A stretch of DNA of 64,000 nt from Apoda limacodes (lineage: Eukaryota; Arthropoda; Insecta; Lepidoptera; Limacodidae): contig OX291551.1 in assembly GCA_946406115.1 (NCBI GenBank), positions 30,673,381 to 30,737,380 of the forward strand. The letters run 5' to 3'. The notes under the pieces were generated by a model, which saw only the letters and a program-made list of their open reading frames with translations, made no database searches and was not told the DNA's origin. Shown here one piece after another: positions 24,301 through 34,525 of this stretch. The translations under genes were made by a program, and so were the position numbers. How positions within the stretch are numbered: position 1 is the stretch's first letter; each line of letters begins with the position of its first letter.

Positions 24301-27300
24301 ATGTTTTAGGGAACGTAACGACCCGACACACACGCCACCACCGCAGAGATACTTTGATTGTTGAAAAATATACTTTTTATTGCGAAAGAGATATGTACCT
24401 TCTGAAGACGACATTTTGAAACTACCAATTTATCCTTATTCCTTGTATTAACACTGTGTAGGTCACTATTTTTAGCAAATAAGTGACAATCTTTGCGAAC
24501 ATACATTATACAAGTGAATATATATTGGCAAGGAACAGTTAAAATATTGATTTCCTTTAATAGTTCCCTAAGAGAAATTCGAGGTCCTAAGTTTTAGACT
24601 GACCGTATTGCTCTCTTCTGCAAAATGAAGACTATCAATATCAGCTGCCTTACCCCAAAGCCAAATGCCATAGGACATGACGGAATGGAAATAGCTAAAG
24701 TAGACCAAGGGAGCAGTGTCAACATCTGTAAGCTGCCTTACTTTCCTAACTGCATAGGCAGCTGAACTAAGTAACTTGTAGAGCAACTACCCAGTGGGTC
24801 GTCGGGGACGTCTTGCAAGACGTGGACACTGTAGAGATTACGACCTCTCCTAGGAAATAAAGAAGTAAAAAGAAGCGAACGTTATATCGAAGTAAACACT
24901 TCGCCGCGATATCAAGTAGCCATAAGGAAGAATCAGAATTTGAATTAAATCAATCCGAAAGACGGTTTTTCCTTTTTTACAAAATTGACTCGCATCTGTT
25001 TAATATACGCCCGGTGCCGAGACTCTGGTACGCGTTTCCTATGTTTACTAGGAGGCATCATATGTTGAAACTACAGCACGGCTCTACATAGCCGATAGGT
25101 AGTTAACATTAAGGCATCCTATTTGCTTTTTGTTTACGTAGAGAGTTACATTAATTACAAACAAGTTAACTATTCGATTCAACAGAATCCTTTAGGTTCC
25201 TTAAAAACTTTTGCCAAAGCATATGAAATGCTTATAGAAGATAACCTGAGGAATAAAGCAGGTAAGCAGCCCTAGGCCCTAGTTCGCAGTTTGTAGAGGA
25301 TCTATCGAGAGGTAGGTATCTTTGTTTGTTTGTCGTAACGTTGTCGCATAGCTGTCCGGCATAATATATAGTTACTGTTCGCATTTATCTAACTAGTTTG
25401 ATTTAGAATGTCCCGAGACCCGCTTTTGAGCTCAGAGCTCACTAGGTGTCAGCAGCACACTCCCCCTAATCGCTTCACTACCAGTGTAGAACTCCAGCGT
25501 CCCTCCGTGGCTCTGGCTATATGTCCTGTCAATCGTTAGTTTTTTTAGCTAGTTCTACCGTATTTATTTGTAATGTGCTCAATGCGTATCATATCTTGAT
25601 ATAATTTTAGCATTAAAATGTCATTTAAATATTCGTCGTACGCAGACTCTGAAAACTCTTATTATTGTTTTTTCGTGGGTACATTAAATTGTCGTGGGTA
25701 AATTATACTGACGATAGACGATAGACCAGTATACAGTATACCAGTTTGTAGTCCACAAGATCTAGCCGTGAGGGTTGATGTCTCGTTGAAAATGCAAAAG
25801 CACTTGGTCGAGATCTGAGTAGTGTTAATACGTGTGTGTCTCTGTCTGTGTCGGTGCAGGTGGTAGAGGGCGTGTACAGCATGGAGGGTTCGATCGTGCC
25901 GCTGGCAGAGGTGGTCGCGCTGAAGAAGCGTCTGGGTCTGCTTCTGTACCTAGACGAGGCGCACTCGGTGGGCGCGCTGGGTGGGCGCGGGCGCGGTGTG
26001 ACCGACTACTGGGGCGTGGCGCCCGGCGACGTGGACGTGCTGATGGGGACGTTCACGAAGAGCTTCGGCGCGGCGGGCGGGTACGTGGCGGGGTCGCGCG
26101 CGCTCATTGCCCGCGTGCGCGCCGCCGGCCACGGGCACGCGTACGCGCACAGCATGGCGCCGCCCGTCGCGCAACAGATACTAGCAGCGATGCGCGCCAT
26201 CGACGAGCCAGCCGGACGAGCACGTGTGAGGGCGCTACGAGAGAACACACACTACTTCCGACGAAGGTTTATTGCTTTTGCTAATGTTGTCATTTAAGTA
26301 GTTGTTACTCAAAACAAAAATTAACCGACATAGTCCTAGTCCTAGCCTAGTCTACACCTAGACTACAGCCTAGTAAACAATATAAAAACATTACTTCACG
26401 TTGTGACAAGTGATAGGAAACCTGAAATAAAACATCAACATTATCTCTTTAATACTGAAACAAGAAAAATTATAAGATATCGGTAAATTGATTTTTAAAG
26501 AATTCCTTAGTTCTGAATTTATTGTGCACAGACCTAAAATATGCATCACACATCATACTCTGCAACAGAAACTATTCTTTACTGGATATATTACATAATT
26601 AAGTATCTTTTAAGTGTGGGCAAGATATAAAAAGATACAATTTTAATACCTATTATTCAGCGATGTTTTCTCAAGACTAGTCAATCAAATAAGTGTAACT
26701 ATACATATATTAGGTTTAATCAAACTTAAGCTATGATAGATATTTTGGCATCATATTTAATAGGTCAGTCCCTGTACGAAGAATCATGTTATGTGAGTAC
26801 TACAGATGAGTAAGCTCTCAATGCTTAGTATACAATTTCAGTATAAAACTGCCATTAGATAAACAAACTTATTTCAATTCTATAAAATCATGAGATTACC
26901 TATTTATTACTTGTATTTGCAGCTATGTAGGAATCTAGAGTAGGTGTTGGCTTTAAAGCGTGACTATAACACAACAAACAAATATTATTTGTTAACATAC
27001 CTTCGATTGGAATAATTGTTGTCAAGAGTACCTAAGCCCTCAGGTACGACGTGGTTTTGGAAGATGCCACAAAGATTACAGTTTTAGATTGATAGAATAA
27101 CACCTTCTACATCTTCTATAACACCAACCTTCCTGATGGATTTCGTAATTGTTTACTTTGTAGGTACTAGCAGTGTTACATATAAAAAATGACATAATAT
27201 CCCAAAATGTAAAATATAAAATTTATTGTTTCTAAAGACTATCTACAATATTAATATGTAATATTGTTTGTATCTGACAGTCATTGAAAAAAGGACATTA

Positions 27301-28370
27301 CATATCAAGTTTCTCAAAATATGAAATTATTTAGTTTTATTAATAAAAAACTATGTGTAAAACGATCGATTACAAATTCCAACATTAACGTTCCAACAGC
27401 AACGCTGACAAAATTTTAAGTTAATACCGCTACTCCCTAATAGATGGTGCTAGTTCCGTACTTTGAAAATGCACTTTCAACCAGTGTTCAAACATTTAAT
27501 ATGATGTACAGATATGTAACGTAACAGTAGAGATGGTGCGGAGGGCGGGCGCTACTAAACAGGCACGGATGCTATTGATTGTGAACAAGGATTTTTGTAG
27601 CGGAATAACCTTACAATATATCGCGCCGCCCTTGTCTTTACTCGATCGACGTTACTATCGCGTACAGTTCGATGGTCAGTGTCGGCCCAGTCGATGTCGT
27701 CGGTGTGACTGTTTATTGTAACTGTGTTGTGTTGTTGTTAGACTGCGCGAGATCGGCGTGGTGACGTTCGGCGCGGAGGACTCGCCGGTCGTCCCGATGT
27801 TGGTATACTCGTTCAGCAAGATGCAGGCGACGGTCGAGCGACTCGCGGCGCGCGGCCTCGCCACCGTCGGCGTCGGCTTCCCCGCGACACCGCTCAACAC
27901 AGCACGCATACGGTTTTAATATAATATAACTATACACACTCACAATTAAAGTTATCTACACATCTATTTATAAATAGTGAATACTATTGATATAAGTATT
28001 CGTATAAAGTATAAGTATAGTGGTCCGTAGATGTAAATAACAAGTTTTAAGTCATAAGATAAAACAAAGTCTGCCTGATTCTCCGTGATCTACAAAACTG
28101 CTGGACCGATTGGAGAGGGTTTACATTAACGATTGGACCCGGTACGTGGTGCTGCAATCCGGCGCTGCTGCACTTCAACTATAAAGGCAGAACAACGTCT
28201 GCCGGGTTAGCTAGTTTTACAATAAGGTCTTGATATGTTACAGATTTTGCCTTTCGGCGGCGCACTCCCGCGCGCAGCTGGATGCGTGCCTGTCCGCGAT
28301 CGAGGCGGTCGCGGACGAGCTCGGCCTGCGGTACTCCCGCCGCTCCCCCCCGCCGCCGCACCACCACTAG
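15230..28370 (+). CDS. SPTLC2: Serine palmitoyltransferase subunit 2, six 3' exons (5' partial)
   Basis: This is the PLP-dependent long-chain-base subunit that, with SPTLC1, condenses L-serine and palmitoyl-CoA to 3-ketosphinganine at the ER membrane, the first step of sphingolipid synthesis (Drosophila lace). Exons 15230-15384, 17337-17541, 22286-22513, 25860-26266, 27742-27912 and 28244-28370 join with compatible phases (2, 0, 0, 2, 2) and GT-AG borders. They give 1293 nt, about 430 residues plus stop, matching roughly residues 130-562 of the human protein. Diagnostic blocks in order: PICSAPGA, NLGSYNYLGFAE, FGMGFATN, DEAHSVGALGGRGRGV, GTFTKSFGAAGGY with the PLP-binding lysine (codon 26058-26060), EDSPVVP, GVGFPATP, RFCLSAAHSRAQLD. 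Exons are GC-rich against AT-rich introns. No stop or frameshift was seen, so the gene is probably functional. The N-terminus and transmembrane anchor were not found in the window. Product very sure; exact borders inferred from splice consensus. Confidence 0.95.
15385..17336 (+). other. SPTLC2 intron
   Basis: AT-rich intron. Its only recognisable content is the antisense non-LTR relic at 16559-17090. The acceptor is ttgtggctgcag. Confidence 0.8.
16559..17090 (-). pseudogene. Non-LTR RT relic inside SPTLC2 intron
   Basis: On the - strand it reads GVLNR-type sequence (TRFNDGLSHSRRSQT), then FYQLYNRMCSDELFEMMPTA and TFYHRTANHRQGIHP, then the family 3' terminus ending in ttgccaccttagtggtatttt. 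Same family as 7510-8672; decayed by frameshifts. Confidence 0.75.
17337..17541 (+). CDS. SPTLC2: SPTLC2 exon b
   Basis: Completes the split Arg codon, then encodes LTGRRVECINLGSYNYLGFA and on through CSSRAELGTCRLHHDLE to FLGVE. Donor gag/gtactt; ends in phase 0. It carries the substrate/PLP-domain entry typical of alpha-oxoamine synthases. Confidence 0.95.
19624..20934. repeat. 64-bp satellite with 128-bp higher-order repeat
   Basis: About 20 tandem units of 64 bp (gaaccaggtcacctcgttga ttcgttgttacgtgcacgaa tagtgccccgcggtttgtaaagta). In the left half units vary individually. From about 20190 to the end two unit types alternate (tcacc/ttgctacg/cgaaaagtg versus tatcc/ttgttacg/cgaatagtg), giving six near-identical 128-bp dimers. 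The array stops abruptly at gtgccct/agatg. It lies within an SPTLC2 intron and has no sustained ORF. Confidence 0.95.
21917..22010 (+). repeat. ~50-bp direct duplication
   Basis: Two adjacent near-identical segments, each with gatttgatctgatg(a/t)agcg followed by tgctggaagtatttgacggc, separated by a few bases. Confidence 0.75.
22286..22513 (+). CDS. SPTLC2: SPTLC2 exon c
   Basis: Encodes AAIVFGMGFATNTLTLPGLI, then GAGCLALSDENNHASVILGL, then a positively charged stretch ending WKKIII. Donor att/gtgagt; phase 0 on both sides. Covers the glycine-rich PLP-phosphate region and the SDExNHAS motif of the family. Confidence 0.95.
22842..23565. repeat. 22-bp tandem repeat, split by an insertion
   Basis: Units of acctacctctacagttatat+tt occur about 6.4 times at 22842-22981. 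They resume in more diverged form at 23495-23565, after a 513-bp insertion. Confidence 0.85.
22982..23494. mobile_element. Solo LTR with CTACC target duplication
   Basis: The insertion starts TGTTGCGGAG and ends TTTAGCGAACA, so it has the TG...CA (TGTT...AACA) ends of an LTR. It is flanked by ctacc on both sides (22977-22981 and 23495-23499). The caveat is that ctacc is also part of the 22-bp host repeat, so duplication and repeat phase cannot be told apart. No internal retroviral-type sequence is present. The LTR orientation and family (possibly BEL/Pao or Gypsy) were not determined. Confidence 0.65.
23650..24130 (+). repeat. Composite of short lepidopteran dispersed repeats
   Basis: Contains gacttcaaaaaaggaggagg (also at 38130), then ggggaggcctacgttcagca, a caat microsatellite (23843-23862), and a retroelement 3' end with gagaagaaccggcaagaaac. 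All are non-coding in this state. Confidence 0.55.
24290..24790 (-). pseudogene. CR1-like non-LTR RT relic (thumb/C-terminal region)
   Basis: The - strand encodes LSSAAYAVRKVRQLTDVDTA followed by YFSYFHSVMSYGIWLWGKAA, then after frame changes MYVRKDCHLFAKNSDLHSVN and TRNKDKLVV. This is the C-terminal region of the same element family as the decayed copy at 39960-49310. It is truncated on its 5' side at about 24790. Confidence 0.8.
25860..26266 (+). CDS. SPTLC2: SPTLC2 exon d (catalytic lysine)
   Basis: The largest visible exon. It encodes VVEGVYSMEGSIVPLAEVVA, the DEAHSVGALGGRGRGV motif and GTFTKSFGAAGGYVAGS with the Schiff-base lysine at 26058-26060, then APPVAQQILAAMRAI and ENTHYFRRR. Donor acgaag/gtttat; ends two bases into an Arg codon. 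Very GC-rich. The apparent readthrough to a stop near 26295 is intron. Confidence 0.96.
26267..27741 (+). other. SPTLC2 intron
   Basis: AT-rich; no gene, retroelement motif or tandem array recognised. The acceptor is gttgttgttag. Confidence 0.8.
27742..27912 (+). CDS. SPTLC2: SPTLC2 exon e
   Basis: One base completes the Arg codon, then LREIGVVTFGAEDSPVVPML followed by VYSFSKMQATVERLAARG and VGVGFPATPLNTARI. Donor cg/gtttta; ends two bases into an Arg codon. Confidence 0.95.
28080..28215 (+). repeat. Interspersed repeat fragment in SPTLC2 intron
   Basis: Ends with gcagaacaacgtctgccggg followed by ttagctagt, a typical terminus of a short lepidopteran dispersed repeat, and begins near tctgcctgattctccgtgat. 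It fills most of the last SPTLC2 intron. Confidence 0.5.
28244..28370 (+). CDS. SPTLC2: SPTLC2 terminal exon
   Basis: Acceptor tatgttacag. Completes Arg, then FCLSAAHSRAQLDACLSAIE, AVADELGLRYSRRSPPPPHH and H, then stop tag at 28368-28370. The RFCLSAAH block and the LxxLxYSR tail match the family C-terminus. The proline/histidine ending is short, and the longer tail of the human protein is absent. Confidence 0.95.
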
Positions 28371-28411
28371 CTTCTCGTTGTTATAGTTTATTATATGCAC
28401 TATATATACTC

Positions 28412-28417
28412 ATTAAA
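28412..28417 (+). terminator. Candidate polyadenylation signal for SPTLC2
   Basis: An attaaa hexamer lies 42 bp after the stop codon and is the first plausible signal. This would give a very short 3' UTR. Confidence 0.4.
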
Positions 28418-28550
28418 TTATTTGTACACGCTTTGCTACATTTATTTTGACCAAAATATTCGTACCTGCTAAATAGCTTCGCCTTAAAACAGTGTGTGAC
28501 CTTAGCGCGGGCGCGGGCGCAGGGAAGTGATCGTCCGCTTCTAATGGTAA

Positions 28551-28640
28551 AAAATTTTTTCAAATCGGTCCAGTAGTTTAGGAGCCTATTAAATACAAAC
28601 AAACAATTAAATCTTTCCTCTTTATAATATTAGTATAGAT
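28551..28640 (-). repeat. Interspersed repeat end fragment
   Basis: Ends tttataatattagtatagat, the same terminus as at 1745-1763 and 33775-33795, preceded by tcaaatcggtccagtagttt. Confidence 0.5.
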
Positions 28641-28982
28641 TGAATAAAATAATAAAAAATATATATGTGTAATCTGAAGTTAACAATAATTAGCATGTAG
28701 GTAAACTATATTTTTTCCAAACAATGTAAAATAGAATGGTTACTTCAATTAATCAAACCATCAATCAGCCAAATCAACAAAATACAAATGGTTAAATGAA
28801 ACCCAAAAATTTGAGCAATTTCTTAGTCCTTTTCTAAAACAATAAAATATTTTTACCAAGTATTAGTTACGAATATCGCAAGAGGATAACATATAACAGA
28901 TTCTTCTTTATGTCGGTATCGTTTCCTGACAGTAATAGAAAGATTTTACCTACTATTTAAAGCCTTATTGTGGTCCTGGAAA

Positions 28983-29145
28983 CCTCTCCGGGTTGTGAGA
29001 GAGCGTGGTTGTGAATTTGATGCATTTCCGCCTCAATTCTGTCCATTTCGTGGCGCCACTGTCGCGTACACGTGGTTAAGTCAAACGAATGCTCCCGCTC
29101 ACCGTCTACTTACCAGTGTGCACCATTTCTTTTCGTCATTGCGTC
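28983..29145 (+). repeat. 163-bp segment, perfect inverted partner at 33350
   Basis: Identical base for base to the reverse complement of 33350-33512. It reads open (starting MRERGCEFDAFPPQFCPF) but has no recognised domain. A short piece (cctctccgggttgtgag) recurs at 29235. Non-coding dispersed repeat is the simplest explanation. Confidence 0.9.
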
Positions 29146-29149
29146 TCAC

Positions 29150-31029
29150 CAGGTAGGCCTCAATAGGCCCGGAGAGGACTCCAGGACAACAATAAAGATT
29201 TTAATGGTAGTTAAATCTTTCTATTGTGGCCCCTATTTCCTCTCCGGGTTGTGAGACGTGTCTGTTATCACCTGGTGAGTGGTTCGGGTCTACTTATAAA
29301 TAAGTGCTTAATTAATGCAAACAAAAAGAATAAGGATTTGTTGATTAAATACCTTTGCAAAACAACTGTATTCAAGCAAAAAGAACGTAATCCATCATTA
29401 ATATACACAAAAAAAAATTAGGATTTATTGATTAGAGACGTTAGTCAAAAACTTATTAAATAATACATCTTAGTTAAACTGGTTGAAAATCGTAGACGAA
29501 ACTAAACTACATTTAATACCTTGATCTTTTTAAATTATTATATTTCTCTTGAATTACCTATTTTAATCCTTATATAATATGGAAAATAAGGAATTCAAAT
29601 AAAGACATTCATTGCCACAAAAACAAAATAAAACATAAGTAGTGATAATATATGTAGCCTAGTAGTTTTCTAAAGTGCTAGACTGTAAGCTCAGAGCGTA
29701 GACTACGGGCTACAGTGCATGAATACGTTTAAAAATCTCTTCTATGAGTTTGACAGGCGATTGAACGGTATGTTGCTTACAGTCTACGCTAAACTACAGA
29801 GGGTCAAATTAACATTAATAAAAGCAATAGGAAGTATTTGGATGTTCCAAATATCCAATTGGAGCCATTGTAACAAATCTAGCTGTGCCGGCTTTTAATG
29901 TCGGCATCCTGTAGTATTTTATATTACATTTTTCACACCAACGATGCAAAAAATTAATAAATAATGCCAAATTTGACTTCATATCATCAGATGCAAGGGA
30001 ATTGATACGTAAACACCCTACTCAATTTCATTATCTCTAGCTAATTCTTGTCGGTGGGAGGTACTTTCCGTGTAAGAATTAAAAAAAAAAAAACATGGAG
30101 TGAATGTAATAAAGAAACCTTGACCGTAAATATTTCCAGAAGTTAACACTAATAGAAAAATCGCTCCAATGCAAAAATAAATTGTGCCCAGGTGGAACCG
30201 TTTTGCCTTGCTCGTTCCCTTTAAAAGCATAAAAATAAAGAAATTACATAACATAAGATGGAAATATTATTGATGTATTAAATTTACCATCTGCCTCAAG
30301 CACGGTGATATGAGTATGAGTATGGACCATTGTAAGTCACTAAAGCGACATTTTCTTCCGTCCAGTTTTTCATTCATTCAAGAGAAGAAACTCTGTCCCC
30401 AAATCAGCATGCTTCCAGTTTCGATTGACATTCGACGGGGGATGTCCACACATTGTTTATGTTTACTAAGTAATACTGATAATTCTGGATTTGTAGTGGG
30501 TCACGAAAGGCATTTGCGCGTAGGTTTGCTCGCCAGAACGTTCGCTCCCAATATGGCTTTAAAATCTCAATTAAATACGCCAAGGTAACTACGTACCTTA
30601 AGTATCGAGGATGATAGAGGAAAGACTTAGGCCAGCTGGTGAGGCTGTCGGTATTGGTGGTCTTCACACATCATAGGATCATGTGATCTCGATCGGAGGC
30701 AGATAGGTAAATCTCCTGAAAAGTTTCTAGCACAACGTGTGAAAACAGGTATCATTTTAGTAGAGGATTCGACGTTCCTTTAGGGTATTTAAAGCCACAA
30801 GGACTAGCAAAAAGTCAATAAGTGTTTATGACAGCTGGTTGCTTGGTTCCAAGTGTTTTTAAGTCAGCTTACACTGATTTTCTGATTGTATAAGGATCTT
30901 AAAGTTGTATTTCGTTGATTCTGATTCAAATGCCAATTATTTTGTCCTTTATTCCACTATCTGGCCATCTTCTCCGGCACTGACCGTATGTTGACTGGCA
31001 CGACCAATTCACAAAATATGGTCTCCTTC
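29150..31029. other. Intergenic, no gene recognised
   Basis: AT-rich sequence. A perfect 10-bp inverted pair (gactgtaagc near 29690 and gcttacagtc near 29777) may mark a small foldback element. No exon or RNA gene is supported. Confidence 0.5.
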
Positions 31030-31860
31030 GTCAAATTGAGCCTTTCTAGGAGGAAGTTTACCCTACTGGAAGAATGCAAGGTCAGAATACAAATACTGTA
31101 AAGTTCAGTCTCTGATCATTCATCAAATTGAGCTTTTCTAGAAAGGACTTTACCCTCCTGAAAGAATTCACGGCCAGAATAAAAATGCTGTAAAATTCAG
31201 ACTTCCTAGGAGGGACTTTAGCCTCCTGGAAGAGTGCAAGCTCTGATCACTCGTAAAATTGAGCCTTCCTAGGAGACTCTTTACCCTCCCAGAAGAATGC
31301 ACGGCCAGAACACAAATACTGTAAAGTTCAGTCTCTGATCACTCATCAAATTGAGCCTATCTAGAAGGGACTTTACCCTCCTGAAAGAATGCACGGCCAG
31401 AATACAATTGCTGTAAAATTCAGACTTCCTAGGAGGGACTTTACCCTCCTGGAAGAATGCACGGCCAGAATACAAATGCTGTAAAATTAAGACTTCCTAG
31501 GAGGGACTTTACCCTCCTGGAAGAGTGCAAGCACTGATCACACATCACATTGAGCTTTTCCAGAAGGGACTTTACCCTCCTGGAAGAATGCACGGCCAGA
31601 ATACAAATGCTGTAAAATTCAGACTTCCTAGGAGGGACTTTACCCTCCTGGAAGAGTGCAAGCTCTGATCACTCGTCAAATTGAGCCTTCCTAGGAGGGA
31701 CTTTACTCTCCTAGAAGAATGCACGGCCAGAATACAAATCCTGTTAAATTCAGTCTCCCTAGCAGGGACTTAGGGTCCTGGACGGACGAGCGGCTAGAGA
31801 TCACATAACTTCTTATAGTTAATAATCCCAGGAGGGACTTTACCCTCCTGGAAAAATGCA
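31030..31860. repeat. Hairpin-bearing tandem array, ~62-70 bp units
   Basis: About twelve units. Each contains a stem-loop core aggagggactttaccctcct (AGGAGGG-loop-CCCTCCT) and, in most, a gaatgcacggccagaataca block and a tgctgtaaaattca block. Spacing of the hairpin cores is mostly 62-71 bp, with one 91-bp step near 31277-31368. Hairpin arms vary in compensating and non-compensating ways. No ORF spans the array; the short - strand ORF at 31281-31475 is repeat-derived. Confidence 0.85.
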
Positions 31861-31869
31861 CGCCCTGGG

Positions 31870-33349
31870 CCATCAAACTCGTCCTATATATAGAATTCTA
31901 TTCCGTTTAAAATCTGCAACTCCTTGCGTTCCAAAAAATTTTAAAACAAAAATCTCCCCTTGATTGTCTTCTTTGTATTAAGGACTTATTTTACATGTTT
32001 AAAATTAGAATTCCATAAAATTAACAACGTCTCGTAAACGGATTCACCATCAAAAAAAATACCAAAGAAATTCATTGTCAAACCCTAATCTTCGTAGACT
32101 ATATTATTTTAATCTGCTACCAAATTGGTTAATGTACCAAAAAATATAAATAGTCTATATTTATAAATATCTTGAAAGTAGATCCTGTCATTTTAATCGT
32201 GTTTATTGTACCTACATTTTACCCTGAATACTAATCTTTTTCAAAAGAATTATTTCGGAATGTTAAATGTAACTACATACGTTTGCCGTTTTCAGGAAAA
32301 AAAAAGAACACTCGGGGATTGTAATGATTAACACGGGTTCCTAGCACCTTATAGGTTAATTCATTATAATTTTGGACTTAAGTAAGTACCTACTCGGTTG
32401 AGGGTAGTTTATTTTTCTTGCATAAATTAAACCAATTCTCAAGTATTTGTCGATTATGGCATTGCAACTTTAATATGATTGTAAGTCATTACAAAAAACC
32501 CGTATTTTATAGGAATTAAAACAATTTTCGTTAGTGTAGTTAGTTATTTCATTGCGAAATCCAGTTATTGTAAATAGGATTTTATTGCTAGGATTCGCTA
32601 TAATATTGACTCATTTGAATTATAAACTTGTTAGATGCCAATGGGACATGTGTGGCAAAGCTCAAAAAAAAAGCGAAATATCTTCAAGAATTACATCAAA
32701 TGCTAACAATGTTATGATCATTATAATTTGAGTCTAATTTCCTAAAATTTGGAGCGGCCATATGATTTTAAAATTTTATTTCCATTAAATAAGATAAATC
32801 CGACCATTTCTGTTAAAAAAACTTAAGATTTTATTTACTCCAATGCAAATTTTAAATTATTCTGCTTTGCCACTCTTTTTTTATCCTATAAAACAGTTCT
32901 AAAGTCACAAAAGTAACTATTACTAATTGCCCTCTGAATCCTCAGAACGTTTGAAGACTGGTAACTGAAGCTACAGAGTGACTGACAAAATCTGTGAAAG
33001 TATTGGAGCGACCGAGCGCTCGCTGTCGCGCCGCTGTGGCCTGTCGCTAGCTTGACAAGGTTGGCGAGCTAAACTGCTGCGATACTGCTGGAACGGGTGC
33101 GGCGCTAGCGTGGCCAGCCCGCATTTGAGGGATTCGCACTTGCTTCATCGCGGTCTTTGAACACGACATTACACGGGACTCCGCGGATCTCCAGAGAATA
33201 AGTCTATTGCGAAAGCGACGCCAAAAGGCTGAACTATTGCCACAGAATCACGGTTACTTAAAATAACACTATTCTAAACTAATATCAATATTTTAATTCC
33301 GTAACCGATTTTAATTTACGAGGCGGTACCGATGCCGACAAAATCCAAC
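31870..33349. other. Intergenic with a GC-rich island near 33.0-33.2 kb
   Basis: Mostly AT-rich. Between about 33000 and 33230 the sequence is GC-rich (gagcgaccgagcgctcgctgtcgcg) without an ORF or splice site that could be supported. It could be a promoter/5' UTR or a dispersed repeat. Confidence 0.4.
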
Positions 33350-33512
33350 GACGCAATGACGAAAAGAAATGGTGCACACTGGTAAGTAGACGGTGAGCGG
33401 GAGCATTCGTTTGACTTAACCACGTGTACGCGACAGTGGCGCCACGAAATGGACAGAATTGAGGCGGAAATGCATCAAATTCACAACCACGCTCTCTCAC
33501 AACCCGGAGAGG
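33350..33512 (-). repeat. 163-bp segment, inverted copy of 28983-29145
   Basis: Perfect reverse complement of the left copy. Similarity stops sharply on both sides, apart from a shared cc(c)cta-type lead-in. Confidence 0.9.
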
Positions 33513-33539
33513 ACGTAGGGGCTACAATATATTATTTGT

Positions 33540-33795
33540 TAACTAGATTTTGCCAGCGGCTCCGCCCGCCCTAAATTCGGTTATTGGCGTGAAACTCTTT
33601 TATAAAATTATACTAATGAAGTTTGCTATAGTACGTTTGAGCTGGGTTATATTTAATCACTTTTTAATTTTTCCTATGTGATAATCCAGGGTGTCAGCTA
33701 CCTACATACCAAACTTTCATCAAAATTGGTTCAACCGTTTGAGTGTGAAGAAGTAACAAACATACTCACTAACTTTATAATATTAGTGTGAATCA
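33540..33795 (-). repeat. Interspersed repeat, nearly full copy
   Basis: Starts ttgccagcggctccgcccgc and ends actttataatattagtgtga, with the atcaaaattggttcaaccgt block. Same family as 1505-1763. Confidence 0.6.
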
Positions 33796-34124
33796 AAAAA
33801 ATCAACAATTAAAAATAAGCTCATAATAAATAATGAGATTTAGGATCAGCTCAGACCGAGATGCGACATTTTTGAGATGGCAACACAATGGAAATATATA
33901 TGTACATTTCAGTGGGAGCACAAAAGTGGGAGGTTACGTGTCAAAGTACACCTAGATGTATCTATCTAGTCATAAAAATGTAGAGGATGAGAAAATTAAG
34001 AAAATATATTTTGTAACCTAGACAAGTGTTGTGTTTGGGTTTAGGCTCACTTATGTGAAAATTTAAGTCTGTAAAATTAAAAAAAAACACCGTTCACGAG
34101 ATCCATTTATACATGTGTACTAGG

Positions 34125-34525
34125 AAATCGAACCCTGTATGTGTTGCACCGTTTGTATAATGGGATGTGTTCCGAAAAATTGTTCGAAATGATGCCGCTA
34201 CTTTCTACCATCGCACCGTTCGCCATCGGCAGGGAATTCTCACCTTAGATTCTAAGGCTTACGACCTAAATGGTCACGTACAGTGCGATATCAGAGAAAC
34301 TGCCTCCCGCGAACGCTTAGCTTGAGGAATGAGTTCCCTGCCAAGGTTTCATCTAAGGACTACAGTATGGGGTTCTTCAAGAAATAAATTAATATATTTT
34401 TGAAGGATCGGCAACGCGCGAGTGATGCCGCGGGTGTTGCCAGCGTCCATAGGCTGCGGTGACTGTTTACCATGAGGCGGACCGCTAGCTTGTTTTCCAG
34501 CTTAGAGGTATAAAAAAAAAGCCCT
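34125..34525 (+). pseudogene. Non-LTR RT relic, 3' end
   Basis: Encodes remnants of LYNGMCSEKLFEMM and ATFYHRTVRHRQG, then a frameshifted RFQRN..LPRTL region and the 3' terminus ending cagcttagaggtataaaaaa. Same family as the 7510-8672 copy. Confidence 0.7.

Larger units (their letters stand above)
22514..25859 (+). other. SPTLC2 intron (3.3 kb) rich in mobile DNA
   Basis: Contains the 22-bp array with its solo LTR, a composite of short dispersed repeats and a CR1-like relic, each listed separately. From 24800 to 25859 nothing beyond AT-rich intron sequence was recognised. The acceptor is gtcggtgcag. Confidence 0.8.

Noticed and set aside
25832..26284. Arg/Gly-rich 150-aa ORF overlapping SPTLC2
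   Set aside because: Out-of-frame shadow of the GC-rich SPTLC2 exon 25860-26266.
28968..29156. Conserved 50-residue coding exon shared with 33285-33500
   Set aside because: Both copies are a perfect nucleotide duplicate, so shared openness is not evidence of selection, and no splice sites fit.
31030..31860. CRISPR-like array of repeats and spacers
   Set aside because: Eukaryotic context; the intervening segments are themselves repeated and unit length varies, so it is a satellite with a palindromic core.
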